Origin: Bryoerythrophyllum caledonicum
Taxonomy: Eukaryota > Streptophyta > Bryopsida > Pottiales > Pottiaceae
DNA: 64,000 nucleotides
Reading direction: 5' to 3'
NCBI GenBank assembly: GCA_963971425.1
Contig: OZ020525.1
Location: 5,501,560-5,565,559 of the forward strand
The translations under genes were made by a program, and so were the position numbers. Below the pieces are notes generated by a model. The model was not told the origin of the DNA, ran no database searches, and worked only from the letters and a program-made list of their open reading frames with translations. Positions within the stretch are counted from its first letter, which is position 1; each line of letters starts with the position of its first letter. This document shows positions 23,286 through 34,750 of the stretch, in pieces.

Positions 23286-24917
23286 ATGGCGAGGAGTCGA
23301 GAATTCACCTTCAAGGAGAAGCAGGATATTATTGCTCATTATGAAAACTCAATGTCAACAGGGCACAAAATCACTCAAAGGGCTTTGATGGAATGGGCTA
23401 ATTCCAAATATCATACTTCTGTTTCAGCAATGAGCATAGGTAGACTACTGAAGAAGAAGGAGTCAATACCTAAGGAAGGTGGGGTGCACTTGGATGGGAT
23501 GAAGCGCTTGAGGAAGGTATATTGTCCAATAGTGGAGCTAGCCACTTTCAAGTGGATCACCGCAATGATAGATCAAGGTGCAACTTTATCTGATGACTTG
23601 ATTATAGGTGCAGCCAAGAGGTTTTATGATTTGACACCAAGAGAGTCAAGGGAGAAAGTACTCAATTTTTCGTCTAGGTGGGTGAGCGGTTTCAAGAAGA
23701 GATTTGATATAAGACCCATCACGCGACATGGAGAAGATGCCTCTGCTGACAATTTAGCAGAAGCTCTAGCGAAGATGGAAGAAATCAAGGCGCTCGTGGC
23801 TTCGTACAATCGCGATGACGTGTTCAACATGGACGAGACAGGCCTCTTCTACAGAATGGAGCCAAATCGTACTCTTGCTACGTCAAGATTGTCGGGAAAG
23901 AAGAAACATAAGGAGCGTATCACAGTAGCGCTCACTGCAAACGCGATAGGTACAATTTGTCTGCCTCCACTTATCATCAATCACTACATGAAGCCGCGTG
24001 CCTTCACCTCAAGACATATTCATGTTCCTGAGAATTTAGGTATCGGTTGGGCTGCTAACAAGAAAGCTTGGATGACTACGGAGATCTTTGAGCGTTTTAT
24101 GTTGGACTTTGATAGAAGGATGATATTAGCGCAGAAAGAGAAAGTTCTCTTGCTCGTTGATAATTTCTCAGGTCATCAGATACCCAATGTGGCATCACGG
24201 TTGGAGGTGACGCGGTTAGAATTCTTGCCACCTAACACTACCAGCCGTTTTCAACCCATGGATGCGGGCATTATTGCTTCTTTTAAGGCGCAATACCGTA
24301 AACTAATGATTCAGTACCAGATAGATTGTCTAACTGCAAACGAGGTATTTATAATAGATGTCTATCAGGCTGTAATTATGGTTGTGAAGGCATGGCATAC
24401 AGGTGTGACATCGTCAACAATCGTGAATTATTGGAGGCATACAGGCATACTTTCAGTTCTTAGTGATAGGGAGAGAGATGTACTTGAGAGGGAGAGATTT
24501 GCAACAAGGATTGAGAGTGAGGTTGATGAAATTGGACGTTTGCTTCATCGACTTTCACTTTTATCTTCAGACCTAAATGATAGCGATGTTATGGACGCTC
24601 ATGAGTTCATAAACTATGAGGTAGACTTTGATTTAAATAATCCCTATGAACCTACTGAGGAGGATATCCTAGACATGCTTCCTTCCGAAGACTTGGAAAT
24701 TGTTGAAGATGAGGTTATAAATGATGTGGTAGACGAGGTGGTTGGATTTGACACTGTTGAAAGTGCACTTCATATTGTGAAGAAATTCCTTCAGCAAAGA
24801 CCACGTGATGTTTCATCACGCATCAACTTGGTTCAAACTCTTCTGCAAGATGTGGCAATTGCCCGTATTGAAGATACCCATCAATCCACTATGGATTATT
24901 TCTTTGATAAAGCTTAG
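23286..24917 (+). CDS. pogo/Tigger transposase (CENP-B-type DNA binding, DDE nuclease), 543 aa
   Basis: The ATG at 23286 (MARSREFTFKEKQDIIAHYE) opens a pogo/CENP-B-like helix-turn-helix at about residues 5-55. A second DNA-binding half follows, with RWVSGFKKRF near 140. The DDE nuclease shows the expected blocks: FNMDETGLFYR (first Asp), LLLVDNFSGH (second Asp) and LPPNTTSRFQPMDAGII with the third acidic residue. The C-terminal 150 residues are acidic. The protein would bind the ends of its own element and cut and paste it at TA. No stop or frameshift is seen. A 5'-proximal in-frame non-ATG stretch was not used. Intact length and motifs make an active enzyme plausible, but activity is unproven. 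Confidence 0.88.
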   Translation: MARSREFTFKEKQDIIAHYENSMSTGHKITQRALMEWANSKYHTSVSAMSIGRLLKKKESIPKEGGVHLDGMKRLRKVYCPIVELATFKWITAMIDQGATLSDDLIIGAAKRFYDLTPRESREKVLNFSSRWVSGFKKRFDIRPITRHGEDASADNLAEALAKMEEIKALVASYNRDDVFNMDETGLFYRMEPNRTLATSRLSGKKKHKERITVALTANAIGTICLPPLIINHYMKPRAFTSRHIHVPENLGIGWAANKKAWMTTEIFERFMLDFDRRMILAQKEKVLLLVDNFSGHQIPNVASRLEVTRLEFLPPNTTSRFQPMDAGIIASFKAQYRKLMIQYQIDCLTANEVFIIDVYQAVIMVVKAWHTGVTSSTIVNYWRHTGILSVLSDRERDVLERERFATRIESEVDEIGRLLHRLSLLSSDLNDSDVMDAHEFINYEVDFDLNNPYEPTEEDILDMLPSEDLEIVEDEVINDVVDEVVGFDTVESALHIVKKFLQQRPRDVSSRINLVQTLLQDVAIARIEDTHQSTMDYFFDKA

Positions 24918-24972
24918 TTTAGTTGAGTTTAGTTGAGTTTAGTTGAGTTTAGTTGAGTTGAATTTAGTTGCA
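24915..24972. repeat. 10-bp minisatellite after the transposase stop
   Basis: TTTAGTTGAG repeats about four times directly after the TAG stop codon at 24915-24917, then decays. It lies in the element's 3' untranslated part. Confidence 0.85.
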
Positions 24973-25545
24973 TTATGGTTTATATTTTTCGTATTTTCAG
25001 CTTTCATATTCTCCATATGTTATGGATTTTTCTTTGAAGTCTTACAAGTGTTATTTCCATAAATGTTATTAATCATCACTATCAAGTTTCATAAGTGTTA
25101 TTCCTTTAAATGTTACTAACCATCGGTATTGTATTCCATAAGTGTTATTTTTGTAAGTGTTACTAATCGTTGGTATCTAGTTCTATAAACGTTATAAACG
25201 CATAAGTGTTATAAACGCATAAGTGTTACTGAAAATCCCGCTCCCGAGGAGTAACATTTATAGAGAGCCGACTGTATGGGGGAGCTATAGCTTGCATGGG
25301 GTAGGGCCCAAGAACATTGATTGCAAAGCATTCCATTGGTGCACTAAAAGGCGATATGAAATTTCCTCATGCTCTCGTGCTTTCCGTTTATACATCTCAT
25401 ACTCTTTGGCACCATATTCCTCCCGACTTGCCCATTCGGAAAGCACTTTCAGGAAAACTCTATTCTCGTGCATAAAAAGTTTTGTCCAGTCTGGCACCCT
25501 ATTCCTACTAGCTTTCCTCTTCGGGGTGCACTTTCAGGAAAACTC

Positions 25546-26380
25546 TACTGCATGAGATTTTTGGAAGCCTATTCTGGTGCATAAAAAAAACTCTTCCGGT
25601 CTGGCACCACCGTCATACTGTACTGGCTTCGGGAAATTGTAGTGTTTTGACAAAAACTGTAATTGGTGTAACCTTTTGAGGTTTGGTTTTCCGTGAGTCC
25701 TGGTGCTGATCGTGTCCGTAGCGCTGCTTCGGGATTTAGCATTTTGGATGGTAATTTGGATGGAAGCAGTCTCTTCAAGTGCGTTTTCCTCTTTCCGAAC
25801 GTTCAGTTTTCTTCAGCATTACCGAAGTACAGGTCACGTCGTTTTTTGATAACGAGTTCTGGGGAACTTTGGCAGCATTTCGCAAACTTTGGATAAGGTA
25901 TGGACAGGCCTGAAAATTCGGTGGAAAATTTTAGGTGGTAAATAACCGCACTTCATAACGGGATATTAGATTATAAAGAAGACCAACCAAAGTTTCCTTC
26001 AACTTTCGAAGTGAAACTTGTGGTAGCCTGAACAGTTTGCCGTTCCATGATCGGCATCAAGTTGTTCGAATTGACGGTTCTGTGATGTGCACATGATGAA
26101 TTACAGTGACGAAGCTCAATGAATGGTACGTACTACCAATATATATTACACGTATCTACAGAGCTGATTCACCGCCACAACTAACTTACAGCTAAAGAGT
26201 ATAATTGATGGTTGCTAATTGCTGGATGCTTGTCCTCGCTGAGAATTATCAAGTTGCAATTGACGACTCTAGAGTCATGTCTGAACAGAGCTAGTAATTA
26301 TGATCTTCGAATTATGTACTTGCATTATGTACAACTCACCGACGATTCTTGTCTGGAGATGTTAAACATGATCGTGACAA
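25546..26380. other. Intergenic and 3' flank of the aspartyl protease
   Basis: The phrase 'ctattct-gtgcataaaaa-gtt-tgtcc-gtctggcacc' is duplicated (25462-25500 and 25568-25607). The remainder up to the protease stop shows no gene or structured repeat. Confidence 0.4.
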
Positions 26381-28132
26381 TTACATGGCCTCGCAGATGG
26401 CGGATTTGAAGCCGATGCGCTTGTTGACGAGGTCGTGGACGATGAGATGGTTTTGCTGCTGGATGTTGCCCAGAATGCTGAACCCGTTGCTCGCGGCCAT
26501 GGCGAAGCACGTCGTGCCCGTCGTGTCCAGCGCCATGAACACATTGTCCGGCGCCAGGGCATAATCCACACCACCGGCGAAGTGGATCGTCATGGACGGG
26601 TAGCTCGGGTTGTCCACCCCCGCTGTGGAGAAGCAGAACTCCAAGCCGTAGAGCGAAGCGTCCGCCTCTGGGTACGGCACCTCCGCCTTCACCGCCTGGT
26701 CGATCATACAAAGCAGGTACAACATCAGGAACTCTGAAAACCTTGCAAACGAATCTGAGGGCTAATCTGAGGTATTTACCGCTAGCACTGGAGTGAAGGC
26801 GGCGCTCTCGAGGAACGTGAGAGTGGTGCCGGAGTCGAGGATGAACCCGCCTTCTCCCGACGCCTTGTCGATGGCGAACGTCGCGGCCGGGTAGCGCACC
26901 GCCTTGCCCGAGACGGTGATGCCAGTCACGCCGGCGTAGTAGAAAGTGGGGTTGGCGCTGTTGGAGAGCATGGGCGTGTACGCCACGCCGCCCGCGACCG
27001 CAGAGTCGCCGATGTAGAGCGGGCTCGTGTGCGTGCTCCCGAGCGGCACCAGGCAGTAGGAAAATTTCTTGCTGGCGACCGCGCCCGCTTGCGAGATCAG
27101 CGACAGCGGCCCTCGGCCCAGCCCCACCAGCCCGCCCGCGCCCGCGAACGAGCCCAGGTTGCTGTGGCCGCACCCAAACGCCACGCGCGGGATGGCACCC
27201 GTGCCGATGGTCAGCGTCTCCGACGCCAGTGCGCCGCTACTGGAGGAGCCGTCGCCGTAGAGATAGTCGTACTGGCAGCTCGACTTGCACGTCTGGAACG
27301 GCAGGTTCTGTCAAAAATTGCCATGGCCAGCGCCCACTGTCAAACATCGAGCTCGCACCTGGGAAATCTATCTTTAAATTCTAGCATTGTCATGAAGCTT
27401 ACGGTGCAGAAGGTGCTTGCGCAGGCGACGGCGGAGTAGCTGGAGGACATGGTAGGGTCGAACTTGGCGCTGGTGGCCGCGTAGCAGGACTGGCAGGGCA
27501 GGCACTGCACCCAGATGAGGTCGCTGCCGGTGTCCACGATGGCGGTGGCCTTCTGCGGCGGGCTGCCAAACGAGATTTCCACCAGATACTCGCCGTTCCC
27601 GGACGCCACCGGCGTCTGCAACTGCCCCCCCGCGGTGGCCTTCACGTGCCCCTCCAGCCGCGCGCGCCGCTCGTGGCCCCTCCGCACCGCTGCCACAAAG
27701 ATAGCCCCCGCGGTCAAGTTCAGCGTACTCCAAGCTCGCAGCGGCGACGATGGGTGATCTCTGTGCACCATGTCTACTCTCACCACCTGTAAATTCTCCA
27801 ATCGTCACATAATCAGATCCTCACACATTGAATCCTGTACTGGTTAATCTCATAAGATTATTACTCCTCTTCATTCTCAATCACATTCAATGCAAACAAA
27901 ATGCAGCTTAGTACTCACTAGACACTGTCATTACAAGTATTCTAGTGTGCACAAACAGGGGGACTTTCCGGTGCCCATGACGATTGAGAGCTGCTTGTGA
28001 GGGGTGCCGGAGATCATGAGTGACGCTACTTACCTTGTCATTGATTGTGTCCCTGGCTGCGAGAGTTGCGACGAGGAAACTTAGAATCATAGTAGTGAAG
28101 ACGAGAGCTTGGCATCTGATGAATCGATCCAT
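26381..28132 (-). CDS. Secreted pepsin-like aspartyl protease (A1, nepenthesin/CDR1 type)
   Basis: Exons 28132-28034, 27786-27403, 27307-26780 and 26695-26381 (GT-AG borders; 1,326 nt, 441 aa). Exon 1 encodes a signal peptide (CQALVFTTMILSFLVATLAA). The first catalytic motif DTGS is at residues 118-121, followed by the Cys-rich nepenthesin-type insert (CLPCQSC...CASTFC...CKSSC). The flap region holds YGDGSSSSG, FGCGHSNLG and GLVGLGRGPLSL. The second catalytic motif DSGT is at 319-322, and the C terminus has the conserved ILGNIQQQNH. Both active-site aspartates are present, so it should be an active endopeptidase, probably in the apoplast or vacuole. Length is normal for the family. Exons 2-4 are strongly GC-rich and open in several other frames; those are shadows. 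Confidence 0.9.
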
Positions 28133-28935
28133 GTTGAAAACTTGTTTCTTCCTTGAACTGAGATGCTAAGCTTCTAACTTCTAAGGTTGGAGGGTGCAAG
28201 TGGAGAATCCTTGAGCAGGCGAGAGAATTATGTACCCTTGGATTTGAGAGCACTTTGCATGCTCCGTTCTAGTGGTACCTCAATCAGCCGCCGTGTGAGG
28301 TACTTGAACATCACTACAGAATATTATCAGTCGATCTCGCTTGCAGCTCATGTCACTGCCACTAGAGTCCAAGGGTTATATGTTTTTTTTTTTCCCATTG
28401 TGATTATTTCATATCCAGCCGCCGATTTTGCTTCATCATTGGCTTGGTCGAGAATTTCCCTCAGACGGTGTAGTACATGTTTTCTAGAGAGCCCATGTTC
28501 AGTCCGTAATTGAAAGGACTGGTTTTACAAATGAACACCTTTGACGTGCTTTGAGGATAATATGTACGACACTAGTCTTTCTCTTATTGTCCACAAACTT
28601 GGCTAGTTACGACTTTTCTACGCTTGTCAAATAATTCGGTGGCCCACGGGCAACAATCCATATCATTCTTGTGATTCTTCCGATGCAACTTTCTTGTGTC
28701 TCATCATCGGTGAGTATGTAGTAGGTGCAATATTTATCTAAATTTAAAATGCTATGTGTGATTGAATCAGCCAGAACACAAGTACAAACTTCTTTCACCT
28801 TGTACATTAAATACATTGAAAAGTACATCAACGAATTTTAGTAAAAGTGAATTCTCTAAATCAGTTGGCAAGTGGTGGGGTTGGTGTAGATATTCTATAT
28901 CAGCTTAGACAAGGAGGAGAGGAGTTACCTTAACG
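28133..28935. other. 5' flank of the aspartyl protease and intergenic DNA
   Basis: No conserved coding segment. The first 100-150 bp presumably hold the leader and promoter of the protease. Confidence 0.4.
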
Positions 28936-29138
28936 CTACACCAAACACTGGATATAGTGTGGATTCATGATTGATGTGGATCACCCACACTAATTTGCAT
29001 CAAGCACATGCGTGTCAAAATCTAATTGGCTATTCCCTTTCAAGCAAGTGTGTGTCAGTCGCTGATTGGATGTAAATTTCCAATTAGTGTAGAAACTCAA
29101 TCTATTGTGGTCCACACTAAATGCACTGAATGGTATAG
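28936..29138. mobile_element. Short TIR element (MITE), copy 2, 203 bp
   Basis: The left end CTACACCAAACACTGGATAT continues 'agtgtggattc'. The right end, read in reverse, is CTATACCATTCAGTGCATTT, continuing 'agtgtggacca'. The roughly 30-bp arms are thus inverted with a few differences. The copy at 11868-12242 shares the ends and the 'gatgtgga-cac' interior phrases. Not assigned to a superfamily because no clear target duplication is seen. Confidence 0.65.
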
Positions 29139-31498
29139 CTTTGTGTTACAACGACTTTCACTTTGGGAACACAACACGCCCCTCCCCTCACCTCACATCT
29201 GACGTGGCACCTTGGCACAGCCATAGGGTGTCTGTCTATACTTTCTAGTAGAGTGATACATGGTATACGATGTTATGATACATGAATGAATGATGAGGAC
29301 TTGGATAAAGCTCCTTCGGACAATGGACTCCATCGAAATATATCAATGGTGGACACTCAGGCTTATAAGAATGCGGTCAGTGGTGCGTTTCGTTTAAAAA
29401 CTTTGCGTACAAGGGACAGAGGTTTTCTAAGCAACCATATGGTCAAGTGACCTTAAATGGCGAACTTAAGCAAAATCGCCTACTTTGGGACCAGCCAAAA
29501 ATAGTCAGAGAATATGACTGTACGGGTAGTTAGTTTTCATGAATAAAGCAATTTTCAGCATGAAGAGAGCATTTTTATTGAATTTGTTACAAATGTTTAA
29601 AGCCCAAAGTTCATTTTCACCCAACCTTGTTCACTAGACTTTCTGAATTCCAAATAATAGAGAGTACAAAGTTGATTGTGATGTGACCTTAATGTGTTAA
29701 CCCAACAGATATTGAATAGCTCTTGTGTTACATATAAAAGGTTTCTATTTGAAGGCCTGTGCCCACCATGACCTTAAATGGCTCATGCACAGAGTCAAGA
29801 TATGATCACCATCCTAAAAAACTGCTTAGAAGGTTCCAAGCTGGGCCATTACAAGGATAGTCTACCGTGTCATCTAATGTACCCGGACCACTTAAGGTCA
29901 CTCGACCATACTGACTATGGTGTCATTGGTCTCAAGGTAGAAGAACCACTTCTCTTTATTGTCTTCCTCGTGAGAAGAACTACAGATTAAATACATTGTA
30001 TGATAGCTAGCGTTGTACACAATATTTATAATCTGGGAAACTTGTGGAGTCTACGATGAAGCCTCATGCGTTGGGTGAGCTCCGGATGCGGGTCCTACTT
30101 GAGCACAAGTGTAGTGCACCTTTTGTGCAAAGTGCAAAGAAGTACGCCTCCACATTAATGACTGAATCCACTCTCCAGTCCCTCTCAGGCAGCTGAGCCA
30201 GCTGCTGCTGACAATCGGGATGATCATCCTCACTCTCGCAGATTGGTGGTGTTGCTTTGGCGCGTAGTGAGATCTTCCAGCTTTCTTGCAGCTCGGAAAG
30301 TGCCGCTCGTGGAAAAGTACGTTGCCGCTCGTGGAAAAGTACGTGACCTCTCTCCAAGTGCGTGGACGTGTCTTTTCAAACCTGCCAAGCTTTGCCACCC
30401 TTGCATTCTCACAACAACCGCGTGACACCAATGTCACGTCTGTATTGCCATGTATGTAAAGCCCCACCCTTTCGTAACAACTTAGCCTAGGACTTTCAGG
30501 GTTTCGGGCTGCTACAGAGCATTAGTGATATCTCGGTCCAAATGCAATAAGGTAGAGGCACCCAATTCCGATCGGCCACCCAATTCCGATCAGTAGAGTA
30601 TGCATGGCATGGTGCATGAAAATGGCAAATGCTTGAAATGGTGTGGGGAGTGACCCAAAATCGACAACTCAAAATCTGAAAACAACAGTCATTATCGGCA
30701 GCGGCTCATGATGTGTGCAATTTTGGGTTGCTCCGCCTCAATTCAGCTCTCAATAGTGGCATTGCCTCGAAAGTCGAACAAGGCCAATCGGTATTGGGTA
30801 CCCTTTATGAGTTGGTTATCCATGGCATGTCTTCTCTCTTTTGCTCACAATCACTTATTGGCATTGGGTGAAGGAGGGCACCAAATCTCACCTACTCTAG
30901 AGTTTGATTATGGGCTCTAGTGGTTTTTGGGCTTTTGAATTCTATATCTATTCCAAATCTTTCAGATTAAATTTGAAAAAATATTTGTTGAGTTTCATTC
31001 CTAATTCCGCATCTTTCAACATAAATGTTTTTGACATACAATGTCATTTTAGTTGTGAACTGGCTTAAGTGATCGGAATTGGGTGCCTCTACCTTAGTAG
31101 GGAGCAAAGTAGAGAAAGGAAACCTTGACAAGGACAAGGACCAATAACGTGTGAACTCCATCAAATGTTCAATTTTAGTTTAAAAGGACCTACAATAAAA
31201 ATTGAAGTTAAAGAACAAGTCAATGATGTCCCCCATTTGCCACCATCACAGAGGAGCAGGTTTATCCACCTGTTAATGTCATATACAGGGTTTAGGCCGG
31301 GACACTTGAGTTAAAAAAAAGTTGGTTCTTTAAAAAAGAAAATTGCAAAGCTGGATCATTTTTTTAAAAAGTTGGTTCATTAAACTTTGTTCTAATAGTT
31401 AACACCTTGGTTGCCCTTAGGCAGAAAGTAAGTTCTCAACCCTTTGATGCCGTGAGGGCTTGGGAGAATCTACGAGCGTATTAGATTATGCAAACTAT
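29139..31498. other. Intergenic, no firm gene; short duplication at 30300-30346
   Basis: A minus-strand frame at 30051-30467 is open for 138 codons, but resembles no family known to me and overlaps other open frames. A 23-bp phrase (tgccgctcgtggaaaagtacg) occurs twice in tandem at 30301-30346. Other parts are AT-rich without structure. At 31310-31390 there are short A/T runs around a repeated 'agttggttc'. Confidence 0.35.
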
Positions 31499-33481
31499 CA
31501 TTTACACAATGGATACATTTCATTGCGACCCACTTCACGGAAATCATTGTAGATGTCATCTCTTTAATGCCCGGCATCGATTGGAGATCAAGCACAACCG
31601 TTGGAAAGTTAACAAGTAGCTCAAATTATGTTACGAAGACAAGAGACTTGAGAGTCAACAGCCAATTGTGGAAAGAGTTAAAGGGTCAAAGTGCTAGATT
31701 ATGCAACTCATTCTCCAAAAAAAGTTCATTAGACTAGGATCTACTCTCATTACGTGAGTTGCCAGCCAGGATGGATGATGTTTTTCCTGTGTCCTGGCAT
31801 TGACGTTGGATTTCCATAGTGCGACGAAATAGATACATTCGGGCTGGCAGTTAATCTGGCTTGTGATTGACATAGTGTTCACATGATGAGCATCAAAAGT
31901 GGGTGAGTGCACAGCGAAATTTTGACAATGACCACGATATATTTCATCGATGAGGTAGGCACACAACGAATAATGATAATGATAATAATTGCCAGCGATG
32001 GATCGAGCCAGTTGTGTACCAACCTGTTGGTGTGCTATCTGGATTTTTAAAATGGAGCATATCCTTTGGTGCAGGATTAAAAAGACCGTGTGTTTTGACT
32101 CATTAGCCCATGATTGTGTGCGACGACCCTTCTTCGTAGTTCAATAATTACTGATTGGACATTGCCATATTGGTACAGTGCCAGTTGAAGCCAGCCAGGT
32201 GATGTATGGTAACTCACCAACTACAGCTTCAATAGTCCGAGGAATTATGGGTACATTGTTTTGTAGCTGTCAAATATGCATTTAGGTCGGCTCGCTTGAT
32301 ACTCTCATCAAATGCCAATTTGCATGACAAATCTGTAGCGGTAAGCAGGCCTGCTCGGCGGCTTTGGATTGGCTCCGAGCACACGCTGAATATTCACCGT
32401 AGCCATATTGGCCTTCACTAGGCTTCAATATCCATAGCCATGGCCTTTGGAAGTACCCTACGCTATGGTCAGTTTCGTACATAATTAATTCAAAATGGGG
32501 ACTTGTCCAAAATTTTGGAAATTTCAAGAGATTTGGCTAGGCGTTACCTATGTAATACCAAGGTGACACCCGTGCAAGATCTAGGTGATACTCATGCAAT
32601 ACCTATGTGATATCCATTGTGTCGAATCAATGTGACAGAAAAAAATAAATGCTTCGGCGGTTGCCTGCCAAACTGACCGGAGCGTACGGTAGTATAAAGT
32701 GAGAAGAGGCCATCAAGTGGACCGAATCAATTTTTAACATAAACTTAAATATGGCAACATGTGTCTTTATCCTTTAGACTTAAAAATATGTAAATCTTAT
32801 TTTTTCATAGCTATTTCATAACAACTTCTTGCATTTTTTGTTAGGCCCACCTCAAAGAGGTGGGTTGGAAGGAAATTCCGGGGGACACAAAATCGAGGCA
32901 CTTTTCTGCCATGTAGGGAAAAATTGCTCGCCACATCGTTTTCTCATCCCTCCTCCTTTCAAGCTGATTTTTTCAGCGAAAAGCCAAATTTGAGGGACTT
33001 CTCAATTTTGACCAATGACAACGTTCGAGAATGCTTCAACTTATGGCTTCTGGCCTTTGGATTTGCAACGGAAAGAGGCCTTTAGATGCACTTTTATCCT
33101 TGGGAAAGCGTTTGGCACTAGTTCATTCGTTTCAAAATGGAACAATTCCAATCGATTACTGGAGGATTGTGTGGGGCAAGACCCTTCCTGCCAACTCAAA
33201 ATCCATCAGGCTCAAAGCGGCGAAACGTTTCAAGGAAAACTAGGGTCGTCATGAGGCGTTGTGTTGGAGGCAAGGCAACCATGTAGTCTGGGTTAGGGAA
33301 TTTCATTAGGCTATTGCCTCTTGCGCTGCCGGTTCTGGCGCGCTTTTCTTTGTTATCTTGGTTTTTTGTGCCAAAAAAAAACAAAATTGAACAATTCCCG
33401 GGCGCATTGGTGCAAGCATTGGAGAGCTACAATGATTTATGTGAAGTGGGATCAACGTGAAATGTACCCTATGTGTAAATA
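31499..33481. mobile_element. Putative ~2-kb TIR element with ~50-bp terminal repeats
   Basis: The left end (tttacacaatgg, then atacatttcattgcgaccc, acttcacggaaatcattgtag) and the right end read in reverse (tttacacatagg, gtacatttcacgttgatccc, acttcacataaatcattgtag) match over about 50 bp. Single ends of the same kind occur at 6331-6360, 6650-6690 and 12838-12880. The interior has no recognisable transposase. Part of it (32460-32645) recurs at 62045-62232. It may be one element, or two independent terminal fragments that happen to face each other. Confidence 0.45.
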
Positions 33482-33767
33482 TTGTTGTGCATTATCTATT
33501 AGATGTTGTGCATGATCTAGTACACTTGTGCATTTCTCCTGAGCCTTGCGAAGCCCACCGGTGTTAAAGGGATAAATCTCTGGGTCGATTCTTGGTTGCA
33601 AATGAAACATTTCAAGAAAAGCTTGGGTTATGACATGGTTGAAATTTGTTCTAACTGCTTGTGCAAGAACTCGACAAGGCACAAGGAGTACGTAGTGTGT
33701 GAAAATTCCTGTAGGACATGGCAGCGTTGCTTGTCGACAAAATGAGTTGCGAAAAGACATATGCTCA

Positions 33768-34323
33768 GGGCTGCTTCACACTATGCCCAAGTCGAGAGGC
33801 CGACCGTCAAAATGAGTGGCCAAACTATGGCGAGAGGCCAAACTATGGCGAGAGGCCAAACTTTTTTGCCAAAAAAATACATTAAATAATATAGATTGAA
33901 GGTTTGGCCGGTCGTGGTGTGAAGCCCCAAAGGCCAAGTCCAAAGTCCAAACCCCATATCATTTCGCCAAAAAAAATGGGCCCAAAAAAATCAGCCAAAA
34001 AAAATCAGCCAAAAAAATCAGCCCAAAAATACAGTCTCTTTCATCTAATGGTCTAGATCTTGTCACTTTTAGATTATTTTAATTAAAAAAATCGACGGAC
34101 TTTTGATTGTAGTTTGGGTCAACCAAAATGGGCGACCCAAGTTTTGCTCGAGAGACCGTCGCTTTGGCGCCAAAACAACCCAAAAGTGTTGCCATGTAGG
34201 ACGACGGCCTTTGGAGTTTGGGCACAAGTGTGAAGGCCCGAAGTCCGGACTTTGGCCATTCTAGCAATCTCATTGGTGGAAATCGTCGGCCTCTCGACTT
34301 GGCCACCAAGTGTGAAGCGGCCC
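33768..34323. mobile_element. PIF/Harbinger-derived MITE, 556 bp, TCA target duplication
   Basis: Ends GGGCTGCTTCACACTATGCC and the inverse ...gtgtgaagcggccc, with TCA at 33765-33767 and 34324-34326. Interior blocks agree with 19729-21118 but the transposase segment is missing. The A-rich middle repeats 'aaaaaatcagcc' several times. Non-coding. Confidence 0.8.
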
Positions 34324-34384
34324 TCAGTTGAAGGCCCTGAAGAGCGATTTTGACAAAGATTCTGCGTCTAATTCAAGGTTGCAA

Positions 34385-34750
34385 CAGATCATAGTTTAGC
34401 ACGTACTCTTATACTTTTCCCTTAATACTTCTATTTTATACCTTAACATTAATACTTTTCATTTACTTTCATTTTATACTTTAGATATGTATATATATAT
34501 ATATATATACAACATACTATAGTCTTCTTTCTTATCTTCTCTGAAAAAGCAGAACTCCGGTCTCCATATATATTCTCTATATAGCGTCTACCTTTGAGAG
34601 GGGGCAAGTAGCTTCATACTATTAATTCTTTGTCCAGTGGGCATCAACTTAGTGGTGGAACAAACACACAGTTTATTATTCTTCACTAGAGATCAGAGTT
34701 CTTCATCAACATTATCATCATCCTCTATACTTTTACTACAATACTTTTAT
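34385..34750 (+). mobile_element. 5'-truncated LINE 3' end (same family as 1400-2990)
   Basis: The segment 34588-34690 (gtctacc...agtag..catactattaattctttgtcc..tgggcatc..cttagtggtggaacaaa) matches 2725-2830. Before it lies a T/A-rich stretch of 'aatacttt' phrases and a (TA)n run at 34489-34511. No coding part remains. Confidence 0.5.

Larger units (their letters stand above)
22309..25274 (+). mobile_element. Complete pogo/Tigger-like DNA transposon, 2,966 bp, TA target duplication
   Basis: Terminal inverted repeats CAGTCGGCTCTCTATAAATA (left) and the inverse of CAGTCGGCTCTCTATAAATG (right) begin with the CAGT typical of pogo. TA flanks both ends (22307-22308 and 25275-25276). The transposase ORF is uninterrupted. 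Subterminal 'ataagtgttac/ttat' phrases repeat many times near both ends (22330-22510 and 25050-25230) and may be transposase-binding sites. The element splits the third tandem repeat unit between 'gggtactaca' and 'tgggggagct'. Both ends and the ORF are intact, so it may be recent and potentially autonomous. Confidence 0.85.
19302..25445. repeat. Three tandem ~245-bp repeat units, split apart by later transposon insertions
   Basis: With insertions removed, the region reads as three consecutive units beginning with GAGTTTTCCTGAAAGT (19302, slightly changed; 21916; 22156). Each continues with 'ttagggt...gttagta-ttgggaccacatgcacatgg', 'ggtgtgggggaacca', 'gggtactac', 'gctttagcttgcatgggg', 'cccaagagcattgattgc' and 'ttggtgcag'. 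Unit 2 is uninterrupted at about 240 bp. Unit 1 is split by three elements and unit 3 by the pogo element. Reverse-orientation boundary motifs occur at 25446 and 25530. A related fragment is at 57380-57537. No coding frame; the nature of the repeat is unknown. Confidence 0.75.

Noticed and set aside
26325-27173. 282-codon minus-strand frame overlapping the aspartyl protease
   Set aside because: Arg/His/Gly-rich shadow of the protease exons, which carry both catalytic motifs in another frame.
30051-30467. 138-codon minus-strand frame
   Set aside because: No motif and several overlapping open frames; partly caused by a short tandem duplication. Not called as a gene.
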